Assembly: GCA_041488155.1 (NCBI GenBank)
Contig: JBGPOS010000007.1
Coordinates: 12,072 to 76,071, forward strand
DNA length: 64,000 nucleotides
Direction: 5' to 3'
Source: JBGPOS01 sp041488155
GTDB lineage: Bacteria; Chloroflexota; Dehalococcoidia; Tepidiformales; Tepidiformaceae
The notes below the pieces were generated by a model. It searched no databases. It was not told the DNA's origin and saw nothing but the letters and a program-made list of their open reading frames with translations. Made by a program: the position numbers and the translations under genes. Below, piece after piece: positions 16,132 to 23,547 of the stretch. Positions within the stretch are counted from its first letter, which is position 1. The number at the start of each line of letters is the position of its first letter.

Positions 16132-17394
16132 TCAGGCGGCGGCGCCGGCTGCTTCGACGGCCTTCCGCGCAGCCTCGGCTAGGCCGACGGCCCGGATGAC
16201 TGGTACGCCGGACTCGGCGATGAGCTTCTCGCCCTCGGCAAGGTTGGTGCCGACGAGGCGCACCACGACAGGCACAGTGATCTTCATCTGCCGGTGAGCC
16301 TCGATGACGCCCTGGGCGATGATGTCGACCCGGGCCATGCCGCCGAAGATGTTGACGAGGATGGCCTTGACGGATGGGTCTTCGAGGATGACTTTGAGCG
16401 CGCTCACCACCCGTTGGGGGTCGTTGACGGTGCCGATGTCGAGGAAATTCGCGGGTTCGCCGCCCGCCAGTTTGATCGTGTCCATCGTCGCCATCGCGAG
16501 GCCTGCCCCGTTGACCACGCAGCCGATGTTGCCTTCGAGCTTGATGAAGTTCGAGACGCCGAGCTCCTGCGCGAGCACCTCGAGGGGATCCTCTTCATCT
16601 TTGTCGCGCAGCGCCTCCAGGTCCTTGTGGCGGAAGAGCGCGTTGTCATCGATGGTGCACTTGGCATCGAGGGCGAGGACCCGGCCGTCGCCAGTGACTA
16701 CGAGGGGGTTGACTTCGACCAGGCTGGCGTCGCTTGCGACGGCGGCCTTGTAGAGGCCTTCCGCGAGTTTGGCGAACTGGTCGGCCTGGTCGCCCTTGAA
16801 ACCGAGCCGGGCGGCGAGCGTGCGGCCGACGTACGGTTCGAAACCTGCCATAGGGTTTACCGGCACGCGCGCGATGGCCCCGGGATTGCTGTGGGCAACG
16901 ACTTCAATCTCCTGGCCGCCTTCGGTCGACGCCATGATCAGGGGGCAGCCCTGGGCGCCATCGATGATGATGGCGAGGTAGTACTCCTTCGCGACCGCCG
17001 ACTGCTCCTCTACGAGGACGTGCTTGACGAGCTTGCCTTCGGGCCCGGTCTGCACGGAGACCAGGTGCTTCCCCAGGATGTTTGCAGCTTCGCGCTCCGC
17101 CTCTTCCGGGTTGGAGGCGAGCCTGACGCCGCCCACCCTTTCGCCGCGCACCTGCCCGGAGAAGCCGGAGGGATCGGCGGTCAGCCGTTGGTACATCGCG
17201 GCCGTTTCGGACTGGCCGACCAGGCGGCCCTTACCCCGCGCACCGGCGTGGATCTGCGCCTTGACGACGACCGGCCCGCCGAGCTGGGTTGCCACCGCTC
17301 GCGCTTCGGCTGGCGTAGAGGCGACCCGCCCCTTCGGCACGGCGACGCCATAGCGGGCGAACAGCTCTTTCGCCTGGTATTCGTGGATCTTCAA
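16132..17394 (-). CDS. sucC: Succinyl-CoA synthetase (ADP-forming) beta subunit
   Basis: This 420-residue ATP-grasp protein begins LKIHEYQAKELFARYGVAVP and carries KAQIHAGARGKG, the nucleotide-binding LVEVNPLVVTGDGRVLALDAK segment and the CoA-ligase end (NFLDIGTVNDPQRV, ILVNIFGGMARVDIIAQG). It forms succinyl-CoA or ATP in the TCA cycle with SucD. I chose TTG 17394, with GGAG 7 nt upstream, because the IHEYQAKELF motif defines the family N-terminus; the frame upstream covers the tRNA-Ser region. sucD is not adjacent; only a GNAT remnant follows. Confidence 0.93.
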   Translation of the reverse strand: MKIHEYQAKELFARYGVAVPKGRVASTPAEARAVATQLGGPVVVKAQIHAGARGKGRLVGQSETAAMYQRLTADPSGFSGQVRGERVGGVRLASNPEEAEREAANILGKHLVSVQTGPEGKLVKHVLVEEQSAVAKEYYLAIIIDGAQGCPLIMASTEGGQEIEVVAHSNPGAIARVPVNPMAGFEPYVGRTLAARLGFKGDQADQFAKLAEGLYKAAVASDASLVEVNPLVVTGDGRVLALDAKCTIDDNALFRHKDLEALRDKDEEDPLEVLAQELGVSNFIKLEGNIGCVVNGAGLAMATMDTIKLAGGEPANFLDIGTVNDPQRVVSALKVILEDPSVKAILVNIFGGMARVDIIAQGVIEAHRQMKITVPVVVRLVGTNLAEGEKLIAESGVPVIRAVGLAEAARKAVEAAGAAA

Positions 17395-17477
17395 GTCACT
17401 GCTCCGGGGAGGGGTTGCAGCGGTGAGCCTACAGCCCCCAGGAGGTAGCCGGTAGAGCGACGGGATGTTGAGCAGGG

Positions 17478-17563
17478 TGGCGGAGAGGGAGGGATTCGAA
17501 CCCCCGGAGCTTTCGCTCACACGTTTTCAGGACGCGCGCCTTAAGCCACTCGGCCACCTCTCC
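17478..17563 (-). tRNA. tRNA-Ser (TGA), with C at position 33
   Basis: A class II tRNA with acceptor GGAGAGG/CCTCTCC, D-arm TGGCCGAGTGG, long variable arm GAGCGAAAGCTC, GTTCGAATCCC T-arm and encoded CCA. The anticodon arm is CGCGT-CCTGAAA-ACGTG; aligning to tRNA-Ser gives anticodon TGA with C instead of the near-universal T at position 33. The discriminator is G, as expected for Ser. A TAGAAT -10 box (plus-strand 17571-17576) lies 7 nt upstream. Confidence 0.9.
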
Positions 17564-17601
17564 ACGATCCATTCTACGGGCGTCCGCACCAGGTGCCCCG
17601 G

Positions 17602-17628
17602 TTAGCACTCTTGACACCTGAGTGCCAG
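17602..17628 (+). promoter_or_regulatory. CIRCE-like operator (HrcA binding site) with -35 box in spacer
   Basis: TTAGCACTC, a spacer of exactly 9 nt, then GAGTGCCAG: 9/9 and 7/9 matches to the CIRCE consensus TTAGCACTC-N9-GAGTGCTAA. The spacer contains TTGACA, a perfect -35 box for the FmdB gene at 17681. HrcA bound here would block that promoter until heat shock. The -10 box is weak. Confidence 0.6.
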
Positions 17629-17680
17629 TGTTCGGAAGATGAATAGAACCGCACCTCCTGACGGTCGCCCGAGGATCCTG

Positions 17681-17977
17681 ATGCCGACTTACGAATACCA
17701 CTGCTCGAAGTGCAAGACCAGGTACGAGCTGCGAGAGGGCTTCGAGGCCGCGACTTTGCACCCCTGCCAGCAGTGCCGGAAAGGGACGGCGAAGCGGGTC
17801 CTCCACGCACCGCGAGTTGTCTTCAAGGGCAGCGGCTTCTACGCCACCGATAACCGCAGCAAGAGCACGCCGGTGAGCGACTCGAAGGACGGTGTGGAGA
17901 AGAGCGAGCCAGCCGAGAAGCCGGCCGAAGTGAAGCCAGCCGCCACTCCCAGCACAGAGTCGGCAGCCGCCTCCTAA
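17681..17977 (+). CDS. FmdB-family zinc-ribbon protein
   Basis: This 98-residue protein starts MPTYEYHCSKC, the hallmark of the FmdB putative regulatory family, with a second pair in PCQQC to complete a zinc ribbon. Residues 50-98 are a disordered Lys/Glu/Pro/Ala/Ser tail. ATG 17681 has GAGG 6 nt upstream. FmdB was named next to formamide/amide-use genes and its biochemical role is unsettled. The CIRCE-like operator upstream suggests heat-shock control here. Confidence 0.85.
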   Translation: MPTYEYHCSKCKTRYELREGFEAATLHPCQQCRKGTAKRVLHAPRVVFKGSGFYATDNRSKSTPVSDSKDGVEKSEPAEKPAEVKPAATPSTESAAAS

Positions 17978-18053
17978 ACCCGAAGCGTTAAGAAGTTAGC
18001 ACCGGCCAAGAAATACCACCCGCCTGCCCTCCGCCGTCGTTAGACTGCGGGAC

Positions 18054-19358
18054 GTGGTTCAAGTGGCCGCCGTGCACCGAGTCGACCGAGGCCGGGGTGC
18101 GACGCGCCAACGGATAATCGGCGTGGCCCGAGAGATGTTTTCACGCGCGGGATACGAGGGCACCACGATGCGGGCGATCGCGGGGGCCTGCGGACTGACG
18201 GACCCGGCTATCTACTACCACTTCGCGTCGAAGCGCGAGCTCCAGTCGGCACTGCTCGTCGAGCCGGAGTATGCCCACCTCGCTCGCCCGCCTGCCGCCG
18301 GAGGGTCGCAGGTACGCGAGGCGGTAGAGACGCTGCTTTCGATGTTCGACCAGTGGAACGAGCAGTCCCAACTGATGTGCATGGCCTTCGTGGAGTGCCT
18401 CGAAGGGGACCCGCAGGCCATCTCGTTCAGCCTCCAGGCGATGCAGACGTACGAGGCGACCATCGCCCAGGTGCTGGCGCCTGTCTGCGGTTCAGAGACG
18501 CGGGAAGCCGTCGACGCCATCAGCCGGGTGTTGGCGGGCGTGCTGGTGGACGCGGCGCTGCGCTACGGGTCAGGCCTGACGGAACGCCTCGAGACGACGC
18601 AGGCGCGCTCACGGCGCCGCAACTTCATCGCGCTTGCGTTGTGGAAGGCCAGCGGGGGAGCAGCGCTCGCGGCCTGCGAGGTCGATCCCTGCGCACACGA
18701 ACGGCCCGAAAGGCCGGCGTCGCTGCTGGCCCAGCGCTTTGGGGCGACGGGGCGGCCACGAGCGACCGACTCCACGTGGGCGCGGATCCTCGATGCAGCA
18801 ATCGAGCTTTTCGGCCGGCAGGGGTTCGAAGGAACGACTGTGCGCGAGATCGCAGCGAAATGCCGGATCAGCGACGCCGCGGTCTACCATCACTTCGGTT
18901 CGAAGCGGGATCTCCTCCATGCGGCGTGGGAATGGCCGCGTTCGTGGACCGAAGAGGCAACCCTGCCTCCCGAGGGCATCTCGGACGCTACCCTCGAGGC
19001 CCTCGTCGACCTGGTTGCGCTGGGGAGTGCCAGGGACGACGCATTTATCCGGCTGCTGTTCCGGCACGCCTTTTCCGGCGACCCTGCTGCACGGGACTCC
19101 CGAAACCAGACGGGCGTTCTCTGGATGCGCTTCCTCGCACATCAGTTCGAACGGAACGTCGAGCCGGCAGTCGCGAACATGTTCGCGGACGCCATAATGA
19201 TGGTCGGGCTGGGCGAACAGTTTCACAACCGGATCGAGCACGGGAACGCCTTTCCGGCGTACGTGCTCAGCCCGGAGGCCCGGGCGAGGATGCTCAGGCT
19301 CGTCCGGGCTGTCGCGCCTTACCACCTGTTCGTGAAGGACATTGTTTGCGAGCGGTGA
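18054..19358 (+). CDS. Tandem double TetR-family regulator
   Basis: This 434-residue protein contains two complete TetR units head to tail. The first HTH is at about residues 17-62 (GYEGTTMRAIAGACGLTDPA, then IYYHFASKREL) and the second at about 240-290 (GFEGTTVREIAAKCRISDAA, then VYHHFGSKRDL). Each is followed by a helical ligand/dimer domain. TetR proteins normally have one unit and dimerise, so this chain could be an intramolecular pseudo-dimer or bind two operators. GTG 18054 sits 7 nt after a TAGACT -10 box (18041-18046), so the message is probably leaderless. The target is unknown. Confidence 0.88.
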   Translation: MVQVAAVHRVDRGRGATRQRIIGVAREMFSRAGYEGTTMRAIAGACGLTDPAIYYHFASKRELQSALLVEPEYAHLARPPAAGGSQVREAVETLLSMFDQWNEQSQLMCMAFVECLEGDPQAISFSLQAMQTYEATIAQVLAPVCGSETREAVDAISRVLAGVLVDAALRYGSGLTERLETTQARSRRRNFIALALWKASGGAALAACEVDPCAHERPERPASLLAQRFGATGRPRATDSTWARILDAAIELFGRQGFEGTTVREIAAKCRISDAAVYHHFGSKRDLLHAAWEWPRSWTEEATLPPEGISDATLEALVDLVALGSARDDAFIRLLFRHAFSGDPAARDSRNQTGVLWMRFLAHQFERNVEPAVANMFADAIMMVGLGEQFHNRIEHGNAFPAYVLSPEARARMLRLVRAVAPYHLFVKDIVCER

Positions 19359-19810
19359 TTCAGCGTGTGTCCCGGGCGCGGTGCATGGTGGGGGGAGCGG
19401 AGGTTTCCCGGATCGGGCCGGGGTTTCTTGTCCTGGTGGGGGTAGGTAGCGGCGACACCAGGGCAGTTGCCGAACGACTCGCCGCGAAAGTCGCCGCCCT
19501 GCGCCTGTTCGAAGATGCGGGCGGGCGAATGAACCTCGGGCTTCGGGACGTTGCCGGCGCCGTGCTGTGCGTGAGCCAGTTCACCCTTTACGGCGATTTG
19601 CGACGCGGCCGCAGGCCCTCGTTTGAGGCAGCCGCGCCGGCGGACATCGCGCTCCCGATCTACGAAGCGTTCTGCGAGGCGATCGAGCGCGAAGGCGTTC
19701 CATGCGCCCGCGGAGCCTTCGGCGAGCACATGGAAATCGACCTGGTGAACGACGGGCCAGTTACTCTTCTTATCGATTCCCAGGACCTGGACCGGCCGCG
19801 CCGCCCTTGA
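19346..19810 (+). CDS. dtd: D-aminoacyl-tRNA deacylase
   Basis: This 154-residue protein hydrolyses D-amino acids (and glycine) wrongly attached to tRNA. It shows the family start RAVIQRVSRARC, the substrate-pocket motif SQFTLYGD and the Gly-cisPro motif NDGPVT near the end. TTG 19346 was chosen because AGGA lies 6 nt upstream and the conserved N-terminus begins there; it overlaps the end of the TetR gene by 13 nt. proS follows, grouping two tRNA-quality genes. Confidence 0.93.
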   Translation: MRAVIQRVSRARCMVGGAEVSRIGPGFLVLVGVGSGDTRAVAERLAAKVAALRLFEDAGGRMNLGLRDVAGAVLCVSQFTLYGDLRRGRRPSFEAAAPADIALPIYEAFCEAIEREGVPCARGAFGEHMEIDLVNDGPVTLLIDSQDLDRPRRP

Positions 19811-19867
19811 CCGGAAGCTCGCTCCAACGGCAACGTGCCATCGACACCAGGCCATGGGACGCACCAG

Positions 19868-21565
19868 ATGCGGATGAGTCGACTGCTTCTCAAGACCCTG
19901 CGCGAGCCGCCCGCCGAGGCTGAGCTCGCGAGCCACCAGCTGATGCTGCGGGCGGGCCTGATCGCACCCCTGGCTGCGGGACTCTACAGCTTTTCGCCAG
20001 TAGGCTGGCGGGCAATCCGGCGGATCGAGGCCATCATCCGCGAAGAGATGGACCGCAGCGGCGCCCAGGAGGTCCACCTCCCGGCGCTCCAACCCATCGA
20101 GATTTGGGAACAGACCGGGCGCGACCAATCCATGGGCGCGACGATGTTCCGTCTCGCCGACCGCAAGGAGCGGGGATTCGTCCTTGGGCCAACGCACGAG
20201 GAGGTCATGAGCCTCCTGGCTTCGCGCAGCATCCAGAGCTATCGCGACCTGCCGGTGACGCTCTACCAGATCCAGACGAAGTTTCGCGACGAACCGAGGC
20301 CCCGGGGCGGGCTCGTGCGGCTGCGGGAATTCACCATGAAGGACGCCTACAGCTTCGACGCAGGCTGGGAGGCGCTCGATGTCTCGTACCAGCTGGCGTT
20401 CGATGCCTACGAACGCATATTCCGACGTGTGGGCTTGCCGGTGCACGCGGTTGCGGCGGACTCCGGGGCCATCGGCGGCAAAGAGAGCCAGGAGTTCGTC
20501 TACCTGACGGACGACGGCGAGGATGACATCTTCTTCTGTCCGGGTTGCGGCTACGCGGCGAACGCCGAGAAGGCGGAGTTTCGGCCCACGCCCGCGATTC
20601 CGGGCGAACACCGGCCCATGGAGAAGGTTTCCACGCCGGGGCGAAGGACGATCGCCGACCTCGTGCAGTTCCTGGGAATCGAACCCCGCGAAACCTGCAA
20701 GGCGGTCTTCTACCGCGTCGATGGCAAGCCGGTGTTTGTGGCCATCCGCGGGGACCTCGACGTCAACGAGATAAAACTCAAGAACGCACTGAAGGCCCAC
20801 GACGTCGTCCCGATGGACGAGGCTATGGTGCGGTCGGCGGGGCTGGTGGCGGGTTCTGCTTCGCCCGTAGGCCTGGCCGGCATCCCGATCGTGGCCGACC
20901 GCAGCGCCGTCGAGGCCACCAACCTTGTGGCGGGGGCGAACGAGCCGGACTTCCACTACCGCAACGTCAACCACGGGCGAGATTGGACGGCCAGTCTCGT
21001 GGCTGAGATCGCCCTGGCTCGCGCGGGCGACGCCTGCATCGTCTGTGGCACACCGCTCGAAACGCGGCGCGGCATCGAAATGGGCCACGTCTTCAAACTC
21101 GGGACGATGTACTCCGAGGCGCTGGGCGTGCACTACCTCGACGACGCCGGAGAACGCCACCACGCGGTCATGGGCTGCTACGGAATTGGCGTCGAGCGCA
21201 TGCTCGCAGCGGTCATCGAAGAGAACCACGACGCCAACGGCATCATCTGGCCAGCCGAGGTCGCACCCTACGACGTGCACATCGTCGCGCTTAACGAAGA
21301 GCAGGAGGCGGTCAAGGGAGCGCTCATCTCGCTTGAGGAGGCGCTCCAGGGCGCCGGCCTGGCCGTCCTTGTTGACGACCGGCCGGATTCAGCCGGAATC
21401 AAGTTCAAGGACGCCGACCTGCTGGGCATGCCGTTGCGGATCACCGTCAGCCCCCGGTCGCTGGAACGGGGCGGAGTCGAGTTCCGCGCCCGCCGGTCCG
21501 GGGAGACCGAAATCGTGCCCCTGAGCGGGGCGCTGACCAGGACCCAGGAACTGCTCGGACGGTAG
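19868..21565 (+). CDS. proS: Prolyl-tRNA synthetase, bacterial type with editing domain
   Basis: This class II synthetase of 565 residues charges tRNA-Pro. Motif 2 is FRDEPRPRGGLVRLREFTMK and motif 3 is in GCYGIGVERMLAAVIEE. Between them lies the INS editing domain (about residues 225-390), which clears Ala-tRNA-Pro. A CPGC and a later CIVCG pair are present. The C-terminal anticodon-binding domain is complete (ADLLGMPLRITV). ATG 19868 was chosen from the RMSRLLLKTLRE start; ATG 19874 is also possible. Confidence 0.95.
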   Translation: MRMSRLLLKTLREPPAEAELASHQLMLRAGLIAPLAAGLYSFSPVGWRAIRRIEAIIREEMDRSGAQEVHLPALQPIEIWEQTGRDQSMGATMFRLADRKERGFVLGPTHEEVMSLLASRSIQSYRDLPVTLYQIQTKFRDEPRPRGGLVRLREFTMKDAYSFDAGWEALDVSYQLAFDAYERIFRRVGLPVHAVAADSGAIGGKESQEFVYLTDDGEDDIFFCPGCGYAANAEKAEFRPTPAIPGEHRPMEKVSTPGRRTIADLVQFLGIEPRETCKAVFYRVDGKPVFVAIRGDLDVNEIKLKNALKAHDVVPMDEAMVRSAGLVAGSASPVGLAGIPIVADRSAVEATNLVAGANEPDFHYRNVNHGRDWTASLVAEIALARAGDACIVCGTPLETRRGIEMGHVFKLGTMYSEALGVHYLDDAGERHHAVMGCYGIGVERMLAAVIEENHDANGIIWPAEVAPYDVHIVALNEEQEAVKGALISLEEALQGAGLAVLVDDRPDSAGIKFKDADLLGMPLRITVSPRSLERGGVEFRARRSGETEIVPLSGALTRTQELLGR

Positions 21566-21618
21566 CGACCCCAGGGTCTCTGGGAGCCAGTGCAGCCGAT
21601 GGCTGGATTGCACCCGCG

Positions 21619-21627
21619 TGCTATACT
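21619..21627 (+). promoter_or_regulatory. Extended -10 promoter of nusA
   Basis: TGCTATACT is an extended -10 element (TGn plus TATACT). Transcription would start near 21634, giving a leader of about 50 nt that contains the hairpin at 21652-21674. Confidence 0.55.
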
Positions 21628-21651
21628 CTCGGGCAGGCATTCCTCGCAGGA

Positions 21652-21674
21652 GTGGGCTTGGAGCCCACTTTTTT
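21652..21674 (+). terminator. Intrinsic terminator/attenuator in the nusA leader
   Basis: A perfect 7-bp stem GTGGGCT/AGCCCAC with a 3-nt loop is followed at once by six T residues, and ends 9 nt before the nusA ATG. It lies downstream of the nusA promoter, so it acts on the nusA transcript itself. NusA enhances pausing and termination, so this could be autoregulation. Similar hairpins precede rimP operons in many bacteria. Confidence 0.7.
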
Positions 21675-21683
21675 GTTGGCACT

Positions 21684-23225
21684 ATGAAGAAGGAATTCGT
21701 ACTCGCGATTGGCCAGCTGGCGGCCGAGAAGAACCTCCCGAAGGAGGTTGTTCTCGAGGCCGTTGAGGCTGCGCTTGCCTCGGCGTTCCGGCGCGAGGGC
21801 GAGAACGCCCCCAACATCTACGTCAAGATCGACCCGGAGACCGGGGACATCCATACCTACGAGCAGCGCGCCGTCGTCGACGAGGTCGAGGAGCCGAATC
21901 TCGAGATCTCGGTGAAGGAAGCGCAGCGGTACAAGCGCGACGCTCAGCCCGGCGATGTGCTGGACTTCGAGAAGAAGACTCCAGACAACGCCGGCCGCAT
22001 CGCGGCGCAGACCGCGAAGCAGGTGGTGTTGCAGCGGCTGCGAGAAGCGGAGCGCGACGCAGTCTTCGAGGAATACGCGGGCAAGGAAGGCGAGATCGTC
22101 GTTGGGACCGTCCAGCGGGTCGAGGCGCGGCAGTCCGTGATCGAACTGGGCAAAGGTACGGAGGCCGTGTTGCCGTTCAGCGAGCAGGTGCGCAACGAAC
22201 ACCTGCGTTCGGGGCAGCGCGTCAAGGTGATCATCCTCGAGGTCCAGAAGGCAGCCAAGGGCCCGCAGGTGATCGTCAGCCGGAGCCACCGCAGCCTGCT
22301 CCGCCGCCTGTTCGAAATGGAAGTCCCTGAGGTTGTGAGCGGGGCTGTGGAGATCAAGTCGATCGCTCGCGAGGGCGGCCATCGAAGCAAAGTCGCGGTG
22401 TACGCGCGCCTGGCGAGCATCGACCCAATCGGCGCCTGCGTGGGCATTCGCGGGTCGCGCATCCAGAACATCGTGAACGAGCTCGGCGGCGAACGGATCG
22501 ACGTGATCAAGTGGGACCCCGACCCGGTGAACTTCGTTTCGAACGCGCTGAGCCCGGCCCAGGTGATAGAAACCACGGTCGACGTCGACGAGCGACGCGC
22601 GACGGTCGTTGTCCCTGATCGGATGCTGTCGCTGGCGATTGGCAAGGAAGGCCAAAACGCTAGACTCGCGGCAAAGCTGACCGGCTGGCGGATCGACATC
22701 CACAGCCAATCAGCGGCCGAGCGGGTCGAGGGCGGCGCCGACGAGGCCCCATCGAGCTTCGAGCCGTTCGCTCCGGGCGAGACGCCTGACATCGACATCA
22801 TCGAAGAGGCCGAAGAGGTCGCGGCCGCCGCGGAACTGCAGGCGCTGCCCGTGGGCGCGCAAGCGGCAGCGGTGGCGCGCGTTGACGAGGTAGTGGCCCC
22901 GACGGACGAAGAGGACATCCTCTTCCCGGCGGCGCTTGCCCAGATGGAGGTCCCGGACCGCGAGACGCGCGAATCGGAGGACTACGGCGAAGAGGAGATC
23001 GAGGAGGAGGGCGAGGAGTACGAAGTCCCGACCATGGTAGTGCCCGAGTCCCGGCCGACCGCCATTCGCTTCGCCGAAGACGTGTTGCCCAAACGCCCGG
23101 ATGAAGTCGAGGACACGACCAAGAAGGCCGGTGCGAAGAAGGCGAAGCGAGCGACACGGCTCGCCGAAGCCGAAGCCGAAGAGGACATGGAAGAAGAGAT
23201 CGACTATTCGGGCCGGATCCACTAA
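21684..23225 (+). CDS. nusA: Transcription termination/antitermination factor NusA
   Basis: This 513-residue protein has the NusA N-terminal RNA-polymerase-binding domain, an S1 domain (GEIVVGTVQRVEARQSVIEL), then KH1 and KH2 (ACVGIRGSRIQNIVNELGGE, and the SLAIGKEGQNARLAAKLTGW hallmark). After about residue 355 comes a ~155-residue acidic Glu-rich tail (EEEIEEEGEEYE) with a basic end, not a folded AR domain. The start is ATG 21684; the ribosome site is weak. It leads the transcription-translation operon nusA-ylxR-infB-rbfA-truB. rimP is missing from its usual place. Confidence 0.96.
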   Translation: MKKEFVLAIGQLAAEKNLPKEVVLEAVEAALASAFRREGENAPNIYVKIDPETGDIHTYEQRAVVDEVEEPNLEISVKEAQRYKRDAQPGDVLDFEKKTPDNAGRIAAQTAKQVVLQRLREAERDAVFEEYAGKEGEIVVGTVQRVEARQSVIELGKGTEAVLPFSEQVRNEHLRSGQRVKVIILEVQKAAKGPQVIVSRSHRSLLRRLFEMEVPEVVSGAVEIKSIAREGGHRSKVAVYARLASIDPIGACVGIRGSRIQNIVNELGGERIDVIKWDPDPVNFVSNALSPAQVIETTVDVDERRATVVVPDRMLSLAIGKEGQNARLAAKLTGWRIDIHSQSAAERVEGGADEAPSSFEPFAPGETPDIDIIEEAEEVAAAAELQALPVGAQAAAVARVDEVVAPTDEEDILFPAALAQMEVPDRETRESEDYGEEEIEEEGEEYEVPTMVVPESRPTAIRFAEDVLPKRPDEVEDTTKKAGAKKAKRATRLAEAEAEEDMEEEIDYSGRIH

Positions 23226-23238
23226 CGAGGACCCTCTG

Positions 23239-23547
23239 ATGAACGCGGCCAGGGGACGCCGTCCGCGTCATGTGCCTGAGCGGACGTGCATCGGTTGCCG
23301 CGAGGAGCAGGGCAAGCGCGACCTCGTGCGGATCATCCGCACGACTGACAAACGGGTGGCAATCGACGCCACCGGCAAGGCCAACGGACGAGGCGCCTAC
23401 CTCCATCCACTGCAAGCCTGTTGGGAGAAAGCGCTCAAAGGCGGTAGCATTAGCTACGCACTGAAGATCACCCCGGCCCCGGAAGATGTCGAGGCGCTGC
23501 GCGCCTACGCCATGGCGTTGCCGGTAGAAGAAAGCGAAAGTTTATGA
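23239..23547 (+). CDS. ylxR: YlxR (DUF448) RNA-binding protein
   Basis: This 102-residue protein has the YlxR motif RTCIGCREEQGKRDLVRI and GRGAYLHPLQACW. YlxR is a small nucleic-acid-binding protein of nusA-infB operons, reported to affect RNase P and gene expression in Bacillus. The start is ATG 23239, preceded by ACGAGG. It overlaps the infB start by 4 nt. The L7Ae-like YlxQ, often next in line, is absent. Confidence 0.9.
   Translation: MNAARGRRPRHVPERTCIGCREEQGKRDLVRIIRTTDKRVAIDATGKANGRGAYLHPLQACWEKALKGGSISYALKITPAPEDVEALRAYAMALPVEESESL

Noticed and set aside
19319..21280. A 653-codon minus-strand open frame
   Set aside because: It is antisense to dtd and proS and has no recognisable domain.
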